A DNA stretch of 64,000 nt, taken from contig NZ_JARVKV010000006.1 in NCBI RefSeq assembly GCF_029813835.1, forward strand, positions 1-64,000, written 5' to 3'. The notes under the pieces were generated by a model. That model was not told the origin of the DNA and made no database searches. It saw only the letters and a program-made list of their open reading frames with translations. Within the stretch, counting starts at the first letter, position 1; every line of letters starts with the position of its first letter. The translations under genes and the position numbers were made by a program. Origin of the DNA: Streptomyces sp. DH37. Its GTDB lineage: Bacteria > Actinomycetota > Actinomycetes > Streptomycetales > Streptomycetaceae. Below are positions 38,656 to 48,832 of this stretch, piece after piece.

Positions 38656-38682
38656 GCCGATCCCCCCGCCGGGGGGATCGGC
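38656..38682. terminator. Bidirectional terminator
   Basis: GCCGATCCCCCC (38656-38667) and GGGGGGATCGGC (38671-38682) form a perfect 12-bp stem with a 3-nt loop between convergent genes. Confidence 0.75.
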
Positions 38683-38696
38683 GGGACCGGGGGCGG

Positions 38697-39689
38697 CTAG
38701 GGCTCGATGTCGAGCACCTCGTCCGGCGGGCGGCGCGGGGTGCCGGGCCCGGGCGGGCCGTAGCCCAGCCGCAGCACCATCTGCACCTGTCCCCTGCCCG
38801 ACACCGGGTCGCGCAGCGGCCAGCGCAGGTCGGGCCACTCCACGGGCTGGTTGGCCGGCGAGCACACCAGGTCCTCCAGGGTGGCCAGCAGCAGGACGCG
38901 CTCCATGGCCTGGCCCGCCCGCAGCCAGTCCTCGGGCCGGTCCTTCAGGGTGCTGAGCAGGGCGACCTGCGGGGAGCGCTCGAACCGCGCCGGGCGCCGT
39001 CCGGGCACCCGCCCGGCGCCCGCGAAGTCCCGTACCGGGGCGCGTCCGTCGAGCCTGCGCGGCCCGAAGGCGTACCCGGGGATCCCGTCGTCGGCCAGGT
39101 CCGCCACGGCGGTGTCCACATGGGTCCAGCGCGCCAGGTCCTCCGCCTCGCCGCGGTCGGTGCGGTTGCGGGCCTCGGCCTCCTCGACCAGTTCCAGCAC
39201 CCACCGCAGGTGCCACGGACTGGGGAAGTCCAGCAGGCCGCCCTCCCGGCGGGCGGCGTCGGACAGGGCGGTGCGCAGCGTCCCGGGGATCTCGGTCTCG
39301 GCGAACGGCAGGCGGCTGGTGTGCCGGCGGTGGACGGCCGGGTGGAGCGCGCCGAGCTCGCCCTCGCCCCTCTCCGGACCGGCCGGCCGCACCACGGCGA
39401 GCAGGGCGGGGTCGTCCGGGTCCGGCAGCAGCCGGACCACCGCGCGCCGCCCCTCGTGGGCGAGCGCGACCCTCAGGTTGAGCAGGGCGGCGCCGCAGCC
39501 GATGTGGAGGGCGCGCGCGTCGGGGTCGGCGTGCGGCAGGGCGCGCCCGAAGTCCGCGCGCACCTGGAAGACGCCCTCGTCCCTCAGATAGCGGAAGCGC
39601 CACGGCTGGGCGTTGTGCATGGACGGGGCCGCGGCGGCGTCGCGGACCAGGGCCGTGACCCGCTCCTCGGGCAGTGGCTGCGTGCTCAC
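38697..39689 (-). CDS. Acg-like nitroreductase family protein
   Basis: A 330-residue member of the nitroreductase-related Acg family: PSMHNAQPWRFRY near the N-terminus and RRHTSRLPFAE in the middle, with two pseudo-repeated flavin-fold halves. In M. tuberculosis Acg (Rv2032) is DosR-induced; that protein binds FMN tightly and lacks ordinary nitroreductase activity, so sequestration or signalling of flavin is a possible role. GTG 39689 follows GGGAGG. It lies 126 bp downstream of the DUF1876 gene on the same strand. Confidence 0.87.
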   Translation of the reverse strand: MSTQPLPEERVTALVRDAAAAPSMHNAQPWRFRYLRDEGVFQVRADFGRALPHADPDARALHIGCGAALLNLRVALAHEGRRAVVRLLPDPDDPALLAVVRPAGPERGEGELGALHPAVHRRHTSRLPFAETEIPGTLRTALSDAARREGGLLDFPSPWHLRWVLELVEEAEARNRTDRGEAEDLARWTHVDTAVADLADDGIPGYAFGPRRLDGRAPVRDFAGAGRVPGRRPARFERSPQVALLSTLKDRPEDWLRAGQAMERVLLLATLEDLVCSPANQPVEWPDLRWPLRDPVSGRGQVQMVLRLGYGPPGPGTPRRPPDEVLDIEP

Positions 39690-39815
39690 CGGACCTCCCC
39701 GGTCGTGGCTCGCCGGCCGGTCGGTGTGCGCGGGGCCCGGCGCGACGGCCGGACCCCGGCGCGCGCCCGCGGGCGGGGGCGCGCCGGGGTCCCGCCGCGC
39801 CGGCTCGGGCCGGAC

Positions 39816-40070
39816 TCAGGGACCGGGGTGCGCCACGCCCTCGATGTCGCTGCGCGCGACGCTCAGCAGCTTCTGCGCCAGGTCGTTCATCGCACGGCCC
39901 GCCGCGAGTTCGTCGCCGATCTCCGGGATGTCCCTGTCGTGTGGGTTGCGCCGCGCGACACCCTGCCCGGTGATCGCCGTGCCCCCGAGGTCCAGCACCG
40001 CCTGGGCCTTCGTCGTCCCCCCGTCCTCGTAGAGGTGGAGGCGGACCTTCCAGTCCTGTGTGTGCGCCAT
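39816..40070 (-). CDS. DUF1876 (Rv1738-like) protein
   Basis: An 84-residue protein of the DUF1876 family (VRLHLYEDGGTTKAQAVLDLGGTAITGQGVARRNPHD...). The mycobacterial homologue Rv1738 is among the genes most strongly induced by DosR and has a fold compared with ribosome hibernation factors, so a role in slowing translation during dormancy is a reasonable but unproven inference. ATG 40070 has GGGAG upstream. It probably shares a transcript with the nitroreductase. Confidence 0.9.
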   Translation of the reverse strand: MAHTQDWKVRLHLYEDGGTTKAQAVLDLGGTAITGQGVARRNPHDRDIPEIGDELAAGRAMNDLAQKLLSVARSDIEGVAHPGP

Positions 40071-40542
40071 CGTCTGCTCCCTGTGGTGGTGCGGGACCGA
40101 TGCGGTCCGGACGCGTTCGGCCGGACCCCGGGCCCCGCTGCCGCGGGACGGGGGCGGGGGCGGCGGCCCGCCCGGTGTCCGCGCCCGCCGCGGTCCTCCG
40201 CGTGACCGTGCGCTCCCGCGGCGCTCTCCGTCCGCCGCCGTGGTGCGGCCGGGCGGACCGGCGGCGCACCGTCGGCCCGCCCGGGCGCGGAGCGCCCGCC
40301 GGGTCCGTTCGCCGCGGTGGTCGTCGCATCGGGCATCGACGGCACCTCCTCGGCGTCGATGCGCGTCCGGCCTCTTCCTCCACGGTAACCCCGGGGCCAC
40401 GGGGGTTCCATCGGACGGCGCACGGTCCGCGCCCCCGGTCCGGACGGGGCGGCGGGGTTTCCGGACCGGGCCTCCCCGGTACTCCCCACCCGGCGCCCGG
40501 GCGGCCCGGAACCGCCCATCCGCACAGCCAGGGAGCGACAGG
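40071..40542. promoter_or_regulatory. Divergent region between DUF1876 and kinase/ATPase genes
   Basis: About 470 bp. GGACC-GATGC-GGTCC (40104-40118) is a dyad related to, but spaced 1 nt off, the DosR core. A leftward frame from ATG 40336 has a good ribosome site but reads as Arg/Pro-rich shadow sequence overlapping DUF1876, and I did not accept it as a gene. Confidence 0.4.
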
Positions 40543-42147
40543 ATGCCCACACCTCGAACCACCGGTCCCGCACCCCGGGCCGACACCGGACCGGCGGTGG
40601 CGCGGTCCCCGCGCGCGGACGTCCGCGAGACCCACACCGCGGTCCTGTTCTTCCTCGGGGACCGCGTCTACAAGCTCAAGAAGCCGGTCGGCCTGGGGTT
40701 CGTGGACTTCACCACCCCCGCCGCCCGGCGGCGGGGGTGCGAGCGGGAGGTCGCGCTCAACCGCCGCTTCGCGCCCGACGTCTACCTGGGGATCGCGGAG
40801 GTCCGCTGCCCCGGCGCGTTCCCCGGCGCGTTCGCGGGCGGGCCGGCGGACGGGGACGCGGGCGGGTCCGGCGAGCCCGAGCCGCTCGTGGTGATGCGCC
40901 GCATGCCGGCCGAGCGCCGTCTGGCCGACATGGTGCGCCGGGGCGCGGACGTGGAGGATCCGCTGCGGGCCGTGGCGCGGCTGCTCGCCGCGCGGCACGC
41001 GGACGCGCCGCGCGGCCCGGACGTGGCGCGCGAGGGCACCCGGGACGCGCTCGCCGGGCGCTGGGAGGCGAGCTTCGCCGAGGTCCGCGACCTGGCGGAC
41101 GAGATCGCGCCGCCCGACGGGCTGGCCGAGACCGAGCGGCTGGTGCGCCGCTACCTCCGGGGCCGCGAGGTGCTGTTCCAGACCCGCATCCGGCAGGGGC
41201 GGGTGGTCGACGGCCACGGCGACCTGCTGGCCGAGGACGTCTTCTGCCTCGACGACGGCCCGCGCGTCCTGGACTGCCTGGAGTTCGACGACCGGCTGCG
41301 CCACGTCGACGGCCTCGACGACGCCGCGTTCCTCGCGATGGACCTGGAGCGGCTGGGCGCGCCGGACGCGGCGGCGTTCTTCCTCGCCCGGTACAGCGAG
41401 TACTCCGGGGACCCCGCGCCGCCCTCCCTGTGGCACCACTACGTCGCCTACCGCGCCTTCGTCCGCGCCAAGGTCTCCCTCATCCAGGCCACCCAGGGCG
41501 CGCCGGACGCGGCGCAGCGGGCGCAGCGGCTGGTCACCGCGGCCCTGCACCATCTGCGCGCCTCCGCCGTGCGGCTGGTCCTCGTCGGCGGGCTGCCGGG
41601 CCGCGGCAAGTCCACGCTCTCCGGGGCGCTGGCGGACCGGCTGGGCGTCACGCTGCTCAGCAGCGACCGCCTCCGCAAGGAGCTGGCGGGCGTCCCGGTG
41701 GAGCAGCCGTCGGCCGCCCCCTACGGCGAGGGCCTGTACACGCCGGAGTGGACGCGCGCCACCTACGCGGCCCTCCTGGACCGCGCGGCCGCCCTGCTGT
41801 CCTCGGGCGAGTCGGTGGTGCTGGACGCCAGCTGGACGGATCCCGAGCAGCGCGAGGCGGCCCGGCGGGTGGCCGAGCGCACCAGCGCCGACCTGGTGGC
41901 CCTGCACTGCCGGACGTCGGGCGACGTGGCCGCGTTCCGGCTGGCCAACCGGCCGCGGGGGACGTCCGACGCCGGGCCGGAGGTGGCCGCCGTGATGGAG
42001 GCCCGGGAACCGCCGTGGACGGAGGCCGTCTCCGTGGACACAGGCGGCCCGCTCCAGGCCGCGGTCGACCGGGCGCTGGCGGCCGTGCGCCCGTACGGGA
42101 CCGGTCGCGCGCCGGCCTTCCGCCGTCCCTATATGGAGCCGGACTGA
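40543..42147 (+). CDS. Bifunctional aminoglycoside-phosphotransferase-like / P-loop ATP-binding protein (Rv2004c-like)
   Basis: A 534-residue two-part protein. The N-terminal part (about 25-320) is an APH/kinase-like fold with VYKLKKPVGLGFVDF and the catalytic-loop motif VVDGHGDLLAEDV. The C-terminal part is a P-loop kinase fold with LVGGLPGRGKSTLS (about 346-359). The arrangement matches Rv2004c, a DosR-regulon gene of unknown role. ATG 40543 follows AGGGAG. It points towards pncB over about 107 bp. Resistance to aminoglycosides should not be assumed from the domain name. Confidence 0.85.
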   Translation: MPTPRTTGPAPRADTGPAVARSPRADVRETHTAVLFFLGDRVYKLKKPVGLGFVDFTTPAARRRGCEREVALNRRFAPDVYLGIAEVRCPGAFPGAFAGGPADGDAGGSGEPEPLVVMRRMPAERRLADMVRRGADVEDPLRAVARLLAARHADAPRGPDVAREGTRDALAGRWEASFAEVRDLADEIAPPDGLAETERLVRRYLRGREVLFQTRIRQGRVVDGHGDLLAEDVFCLDDGPRVLDCLEFDDRLRHVDGLDDAAFLAMDLERLGAPDAAAFFLARYSEYSGDPAPPSLWHHYVAYRAFVRAKVSLIQATQGAPDAAQRAQRLVTAALHHLRASAVRLVLVGGLPGRGKSTLSGALADRLGVTLLSSDRLRKELAGVPVEQPSAAPYGEGLYTPEWTRATYAALLDRAAALLSSGESVVLDASWTDPEQREAARRVAERTSADLVALHCRTSGDVAAFRLANRPRGTSDAGPEVAAVMEAREPPWTEAVSVDTGGPLQAAVDRALAAVRPYGTGRAPAFRRPYMEPD

Positions 42148-42182
42148 CGGTCCGTGGGCGGCCGGCCCCGCCACGCTCGGAC

Positions 42183-42221
42183 GCGGCGCGGACGTGCGGC
42201 GCGGACGTGCGGCGCGGACGT
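42183..42221. repeat. Three perfect 13-bp tandem repeats upstream of pncB
   Basis: GCGGCGCGGACGT occurs three times head to tail (42183-42195, 42196-42208, 42209-42221), ending 33 bp before the nicotinate phosphoribosyltransferase start. Confidence 0.85.
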
Positions 42222-42254
42222 GCGACCGGAGGAGCGCGGACGGACACTTCGGGT

Positions 42255-43619
42255 ATGACCGGACAGATGACCGTCCCCGGAGCGCTCACCACGGACGTGT
42301 ACGAGGTGAGCATGGCCCTGGCGTACCTGCGCGAGGGCATGACCGGCGAGGCCACCTTCAGCCTGTTCGTGCGGAAGCTGCCGCCGCGCCGCGGCTTCCT
42401 GGTGGCGGCGGGCCTGGAGTCGGCGCTGGCGTACCTGGAGGGGCTGCGGGTCGGCTCCGCGGAGGCGGCCGCCTTCGCCGAGGCGCTGCACCGCCCGGTG
42501 GAGGACCTGGAGCCGCTGCGGGGACTGGAGTTCACCGGCGAGGTGCGGGCCGTGCCCGAGGGGCGGATCGTGCTGGCCGGCGAGCCGCTGCTGGAGGTGA
42601 CCGCCCCGCTGCCGCAGGCCCAGCTCGCCGAGACCTGCCTGCTCAACCAGCTCAGCCACCAGACGGCGGTCGCCTCCAAGGCGGCGCGCTGCGTCCTGGC
42701 CGCCGCGGGCCGCCCGGTGGTGGACTTCTCGCTGCGCCGCACCCACGGGGTCGAGGCCGGTCTGCGCATGGCCCGGCTCGGTTCCCTGGTGGGCTTCGCC
42801 GGCACCAGCAACGTGGCCGCGGCCACGGCCTACGGGATGCCGGCGGTCGGCACCATGGCGCACTCCTTCGTCGAGGCGCACGAGGACGAGGAGGCCGCGT
42901 TCCGCGCCTTCGCCCGGGCCCATCCGGGCCCGGTGACCTTCCTGGTGGACACCTACGACACCGAGGCGGGCGTCGGGACGGCGGCGCGGGTGCTGCGGGA
43001 CCTGGGGTACGGGCCCGGCTGCGCCGTCCGGCTCGACAGCGGCGACCTGGGCGCGCTGGCCGTGCGCGCGCGGCGGATCCTGGACGGCGCCGGACTGCCG
43101 GAGGTGCGGATCGTCGCCAGCGGCGGCCTGGACGAGCACGCCGTCGACCGCCTGGTGCGCTCCGGCGCCCCGATCGACGTCTATGCCGTGGGCACCCGCG
43201 TCGGGGTCTCGGCCGACGCCCCCTATCTGGACTCCGCCTACAAGCTGGTCGCCTACGGCGGGCGGCCGGTGATGAAGCTGTCCGCGGCCAAGGCCACCGC
43301 CCCGGGGGCCAAGCAGGTCTTCCGCGGCCCGGGCGCCGCCGATGTCGTCGGGCTGCGGGACGAGGCGCCGCCGCCCGGCACCGAGCCGCTCCTGGAGACG
43401 GTGATGACCGGCGGCCACCGCGTCGCCGCCCCCGCGCCGCTCGCGGCCGCCCGCGAGCGCTTCGAGGCCGATCTGGCCCGGCTCCCGGACGAGGCCCGGC
43501 GCATCGACGACCCGGTGCCGCCCGAGCCCGCGGTATCCGGCGCCCTGGCCCGCCTCACCGAGGAGGTCCGCGACCGCATCCGCGCGCGGGTGCTCGGCGG
43601 CCGGGTGGCGGGCGGCTGA
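42255..43619 (+). CDS. pncB: Nicotinate phosphoribosyltransferase
   Basis: A 454-residue enzyme of the NAPRTase family that makes nicotinate mononucleotide from nicotinate and PRPP in NAD salvage. Visible are LTTDVYEVSMALAYL at the start, the FSLRRTHGVEAG catalytic region with the phospho-accepting His, GTMAHSFVEAHEDE, VRLDSGDLG and the C-terminal YKLVAYGGRPVMKLS. ATG 42255 is used; no strong Shine-Dalgarno precedes it, and three 13-bp repeats lie just upstream. M. tuberculosis pncB2 is DosR-regulated, which ties this gene to the cluster. Confidence 0.93.
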   Translation: MTGQMTVPGALTTDVYEVSMALAYLREGMTGEATFSLFVRKLPPRRGFLVAAGLESALAYLEGLRVGSAEAAAFAEALHRPVEDLEPLRGLEFTGEVRAVPEGRIVLAGEPLLEVTAPLPQAQLAETCLLNQLSHQTAVASKAARCVLAAAGRPVVDFSLRRTHGVEAGLRMARLGSLVGFAGTSNVAAATAYGMPAVGTMAHSFVEAHEDEEAAFRAFARAHPGPVTFLVDTYDTEAGVGTAARVLRDLGYGPGCAVRLDSGDLGALAVRARRILDGAGLPEVRIVASGGLDEHAVDRLVRSGAPIDVYAVGTRVGVSADAPYLDSAYKLVAYGGRPVMKLSAAKATAPGAKQVFRGPGAADVVGLRDEAPPPGTEPLLETVMTGGHRVAAPAPLAAARERFEADLARLPDEARRIDDPVPPEPAVSGALARLTEEVRDRIRARVLGGRVAGG

Positions 43620-43737
43620 ACCGGGCGCCGCCGCGCGGGCGGCGGCGCGCCGGGGTACGCGACCGGGGCCCCGCCCGTCCCGCCCGCCCCGGCGGCACGC
43701 GTCGGCCCGTCCCGCCCCCTCGGCTACGCTTCCCGCG

Positions 43738-44349
43738 ATGACGACGCAGCGCAGAAGCCCCGGCACCGCCCGGCGCAGCCGGGCCACCCGCCGGGCCATC
43801 CTCGACGCCGCGCTGGAGCTGGCCGGGGAGGTCGGGTACGCCGGGCTGAGCATCGAGGGCATCGCCGCCCGGGCCGGCGCGGGCAAGCAGACGATCTACC
43901 GCTGGTGGCCCTCCAAGGGGGCGGTGCTGTTCGACGCGCTGCTGTCGCTCTCCGAGGGGCAGGACGGGGAGCCCGCCGAACTGCCGGACACCGGCGACCT
44001 GGAGGCCGACCTGAAGACGGTGCTCCGCGCCACCGTCGACGAGCTGAACGACCCGCGCCTCGACGGGCCGATGCGCGCCCTGACGGTGGAGGTCCTCCTC
44101 GACCCCGCCCTCGCCGCCGACTTCGCCGAGCGGCTGGACGGGCCGATGAGGGAGCTCAAGCTCCGCCGTCTGCGCAGGGCCCGCGAGGCGGGGCAGCTCG
44201 CCCCCGGCGCCGATCTGGAGGTGGCCCTCGACCTGATCTGGGGACCGCTGCAGAGGCGCTGGCTGCACCGTGAGGGACCGCTGACGGCCGAGTTCGCCGA
44301 CGCCGTGGTCGAGACCGCCCTGAACGGCCTGCGTCCCCGGCCGAGCTGA
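43738..44349 (+). CDS. TetR/AcrR family transcriptional regulator
   Basis: A 203-residue one-component regulator. The N-terminal HTH (about 15-62) reads ILDAALELAGEVGYAGLSIEGIAARAGAGKQTIYRWWPSKG in two blocks; the rest is the helical ligand domain. The RWWPSKG motif is typical of a large Streptomyces TetR subgroup. It follows pncB by 118 bp in the same direction. No adjacent divergent target is present, so its regulon is unclear. Confidence 0.92.
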   Translation: MTTQRRSPGTARRSRATRRAILDAALELAGEVGYAGLSIEGIAARAGAGKQTIYRWWPSKGAVLFDALLSLSEGQDGEPAELPDTGDLEADLKTVLRATVDELNDPRLDGPMRALTVEVLLDPALAADFAERLDGPMRELKLRRLRRAREAGQLAPGADLEVALDLIWGPLQRRWLHREGPLTAEFADAVVETALNGLRPRPS

Positions 44350-44615
44350 GCGCCTGGTCGTGCCCGGGGGCGCCGGCTCGGCGGCGACGGGCACGGTCCG
44401 TCCACGGGAACGTCACCCGCCGCCCGACGGCACGCCGACGCCGTCCGGAGGGGCGCCCCCCGCCGCGCGACCGTCGACGTGATCCGCCACGTCGTCGGCA
44501 CCGGCCGCGAAGGGCGGGCCCCGCCCGGAGACTTCCCGCCCCGGCGGACCCGCCGCGGGTCCGCGGCCCGCTGGAAGGTGGCGGCCACCACCGCCGCCCA
44601 CGGTCCGGTCCGGGG

Positions 44616-45086
44616 TCACATCGGGCCCAGCGCCTCCCGGGGCGCGGCCGCCAGCTCAAGGGTCTCGAGCACGGTGAGCAGTTGCCGCTCCTCGTAGCGG
44701 AAGTGGTTCTCCATGATCGCGGCGATGCCTTCGAGGTGGTGGTCGAGCTCCTCGGGCGGCGCGGCCCGGTCGACCGCGGCACGGAGGCCGCCGAGCAGGT
44801 GGGCGATCATCGAGTGGTCCTGCTCGAGCGAGCGCAGCACGGGGCGGAGTTCCGGGTGCGCGGCTGCGACGGCCGGGAACAGGGTGCGGTCCTCGCCCTG
44901 GTGGTGGCCGTCGAGGGCCGCGCAGAAGCCGTGGCAGTACAGCAGCAGTTCACGGGTGGCCGCCTCACCGGGGGCGCCGTCGGCGAGGGAGGCGCGGGTC
45001 ACGGCCAGCGCTTCCCGTAGCCGGTGGTGCACCTGGCGGAGTTCTCGGCTCCAGGCGACGAGCCTGGTCGTCTCGCGCTCAGTCAC
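44616..45086 (-). CDS. Hemerythrin-domain protein
   Basis: A 156-residue four-helix hemerythrin-like protein. Potential di-iron ligands are VHHRL, the HHQGEDRTLFP segment, QDHSMIAHLL, and HHLEGIAAIMENHFRYEERQL. Such proteins bind O2 or NO or act in redox and peroxide responses. GTG 45086 is the most upstream start in keeping with the family; the ribosome site is weak. No clear operon partner. Confidence 0.85.
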   Translation of the reverse strand: MTERETTRLVAWSRELRQVHHRLREALAVTRASLADGAPGEAATRELLLYCHGFCAALDGHHQGEDRTLFPAVAAAHPELRPVLRSLEQDHSMIAHLLGGLRAAVDRAAPPEELDHHLEGIAAIMENHFRYEERQLLTVLETLELAAAPREALGPM

Positions 45087-45481
45087 GCGAGAGCGAAGGG
45101 TGCGACGAGTGCGAGCGCATCGTCGACCTCCTTCGGTCCGGCGCCTCCATGCCTGACACGGTCTGCCACCGGCACGCGACGCTTCCCGCACACTACCGCG
45201 CCTGCCGCCTCGCCGGTACCGCCGCCGTCCCGCACGCCGGGCGTGACGGCCCACGCGGCACCCGGCGAGCGCCACGGCGATGCGCGGGTTCCGCACCGTT
45301 CCCGCTGCCCCGGCGGCCGCCACCCGCCCGGGCTCCCCCATCGGTTCTCCATCGGCCCGGTCCGGGAACGGGCGCCGGCGCCCCGTCCTTCCGGCGGGCC
45401 GGAGCGTACGCGCGGCACGGGCCCCGGGCGGCGGCCTGGTCGCCGCCCGGGGCCCTTCGGAAGGGACCGACGCCCGCGGGG
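45087..45481. other. Intergenic region between hemerythrin and secreted protein genes
   Basis: About 395 bp between leftward genes. Apart from the terminator at 45419-45455 I see only GC-rich sequence without a coherent ORF; it should include the hemerythrin promoter. Confidence 0.5.
45419..45455 (-). terminator. Terminator of the DUF6230 operon
   Basis: GGGCCCCGGGCGGCG and its exact complement form a 15-bp stem around a 7-nt loop, 27 bp beyond the stop of the last gene of the operon. Confidence 0.8.
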
Positions 45482-47174
<1,693 letters not shown>

Positions 47175-47343
47175 CACACACCCCTCCGGCGGCGCCCGCG
47201 AGTCCTCGCGGACGTGCCTCTGGCATACGGACTGCGATGGATCGGTGCTGGGTAGCGTCGGCCCGGCGCCCGACGGGCACCGGTCCGGTACGTACGGTGG
47301 CACGGCTCCGCCCCGCGCCTCCACGGGGCGCACGGGGGGACGT

Positions 47344-47371
47344 CCGGTATTAGTGAACATGTCAATACCGG
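47344..47371. promoter_or_regulatory. Inverted repeat overlapping a TTGACA element
   Basis: CCGGTATT (47344-47351) and AATACCGG (47364-47371) flank AGTGAACATGTC, itself centred on ACATGT. On the minus strand TTGACA lies within the dyad (47360-47365 region), so it may be an operator over the promoter of the DUF6230 operon about 170 bp downstream. Confidence 0.5.
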
Positions 47372-47511
47372 CGAGTAGGTTGACTGTATGTACGCCACCG
47401 GTCACTGGCAAGGTTCCGTGCAGTCCCTTTTCGGCCATTCGCCGCGGTCTCGCGTTCCGCCCGCCCGGGCGGCGCCGAGCCCTGCGGAAGCCGCGGGTCC
47501 CCGCGCCGGAG

Positions 47512-47550
47512 GACCGGCCCCGGAGCCCTCTTGGGGCTCCGGGGCCGGTC
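47512..47550 (-). terminator. Terminator of the DUF4236 gene
   Basis: A perfect 17-bp stem (47512-47528 with 47534-47550) and 5-nt loop, about 48 bp beyond the stop of the leftward DUF4236 gene. Confidence 0.8.
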
Positions 47551-47597
47551 CGGTGCGCGGTGTGTGGTGTGGTGCGCGGTGTGCTACCGCCGAAGCG

Positions 47598-47807
47598 TCA
47601 GCGGCCGCCGCGGCGGCCGCGGCTCGTCGTCGTCTTCCGGTATCCGAACGGACCGGGAAGGTCCATGGACGTGGTGCGGCGCCCGGTCGAACTGACCGTG
47701 TGACGCGGCCCCTTCCCGCTGCCCAGGGTGAACGACCAGGAACGGCGGTTGATGTTCAGGCGCACCCCGGGCAGGATCCGGAAGCTCCTGCGGAACGTGA
47801 CGGCCAT
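47598..47807 (-). CDS. DUF4236 domain small protein
   Basis: A 69-residue basic protein matching DUF4236 (FRRSFRILPGVRLNINRRSWSFTLGSGKG...HTVSSTGRRTTSMDLPG). ATG 47807 follows GAGGAGG. The family is small and uncharacterised. The C-terminus is an Arg/Thr/Gly-rich tail. It has its own strong terminator. Confidence 0.85.
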   Translation of the reverse strand: MAVTFRRSFRILPGVRLNINRRSWSFTLGSGKGPRHTVSSTGRRTTSMDLPGPFGYRKTTTSRGRRGGR

Positions 47808-47931
47808 GCGGTCCTCCTCGACTCGGCTGTCCTCGGCGTTCCCGGCGGCGAACCGCCCTGCCGAATGCGGATGTCGTCCGTGTTCCCGGCTCCGGCCCGG
47901 CCGAACTCGCCCGCCCGGCCGGGCCCCGGGC

Positions 47932-48237
47932 TCAGCCGGACCCGCCCGCCGTACCGCCCTCCCCCTCCTCCGCAGGGGGAGCCAGGCGGGCCGCCTCCGC
48001 CAGGGCCTGCTCCCTGCTCATCCCGACGAGCACGCCGGCCGGGACCGCCGCCGCGGCGCAGCCGCCGTCGTGGTCGTACGCGAGGTCGTCCAGGAAGCCC
48101 TGCCTGCGGAGGGACCACACGCGCGGACGCACCGTCAGCGGGCGCCCGCGCAGCAGCAGCGGCCCCCCGCACACGCAGCAGTGCGTCACCTCCGGCTCCC
48201 ACGGGCCGCCGACGGCACGCACGACGGGCTCAGACAT
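47932..48237 (-). CDS. Hypothetical protein with CxxC
   Basis: A 101-residue protein of unknown family. HCCVCGG near residue 20 could belong to a small metal site together with GGCAAAA further on. The C-terminus is acidic and Gly-rich. ATG 48237 follows GGAGGGG and overlaps the end of the upstream membrane gene by 8 nt, so both are coupled. Confidence 0.65.
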   Translation of the reverse strand: MSEPVVRAVGGPWEPEVTHCCVCGGPLLLRGRPLTVRPRVWSLRRQGFLDDLAYDHDGGCAAAAVPAGVLVGMSREQALAEAARLAPPAEEGEGGTAGGSG

Positions 48238-48832
48238 CGCGCCCCTCCCCTCCGTCCTCTCCCCGCCCGCCGGCGCGGGCGGCGCGCAGCAGCGTCCTGC
48301 GCGTCCACCACTCGCTCAGCGTCCACTCCAACTCCGCCAGGGCGCCGGCCGCCAGCACCGCGCTCGCCGCCCAGCGGCACACAGCGTGCCAGAACGAGGC
48401 GCCCTCGGGGGCCGCGAGGGCCAGTGCGCCACCCGCGCCCAGCAGGGCGATCCCCAGGTTGTAGGTCAGCGCCGCCCGGCGGCTCAGCCGCAGCCACTCC
48501 CCGAAGTGACGGCGCTGCTCCCGCCGCAGCACCTCGCCGGAGGGCCTGCGGGAGTCCGGCGGGTGCCAGGACTCCACGTCCGCCGGGGAGTAGAGGTGCC
48601 GGCGGGCGTGGAAGCCGTACTGCACGCTGCCGACGAGCGCGGCGAAGGCGAGGGTGAGCAGCAGCATCGCCGGGCCGGGCCAGCGGAACTTCTCGGCGTC
48701 GGCGCCCAGGACCCCGACGGTGGCGATGCAGGCCCCGGCCAGCAGCGGCGCGGCGACGAAGTGGGCCGCCTCGGCCGCGCCGCCGTGGCCCAGCGGCACC
48801 GGCCTCCCCCAACTCCCCGGCTCGTCGGCCAT
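48230..48832 (-). CDS. Hypothetical membrane protein
   Basis: A 200-residue protein with two pairs of hydrophobic segments (about 22-40 and 48-67, then 115-133 and 142-160) separated by a charged loop with HARRHLYSPADVESWHPP. No family is recognised. ATG 48832 follows GGAGGGGGAG. It is the first gene of a two-gene leftward unit. Confidence 0.7.
   Translation of the reverse strand: MADEPGSWGRPVPLGHGGAAEAAHFVAAPLLAGACIATVGVLGADAEKFRWPGPAMLLLTLAFAALVGSVQYGFHARRHLYSPADVESWHPPDSRRPSGEVLRREQRRHFGEWLRLSRRAALTYNLGIALLGAGGALALAAPEGASFWHAVCRWAASAVLAAGALAELEWTLSEWWTRRTLLRAARAGGRGEDGGEGRDV

Larger units (their letters stand above)
47175..47597. other. Intergenic region upstream of the DUF6230 operon
   Basis: About 420 bp with no convincing ORF. 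It contains the 28-bp inverted repeat at 47344-47371 and the DUF4236 terminator at 47512-47550. Confidence 0.55.

Noticed and set aside
39887..40336. Leftward ORF from ATG 40336 with a good GGAGG.
   Set aside because: It overlaps the DUF1876 gene in another frame and becomes Arg/Thr/Ser-rich shadow; no recognisable family.
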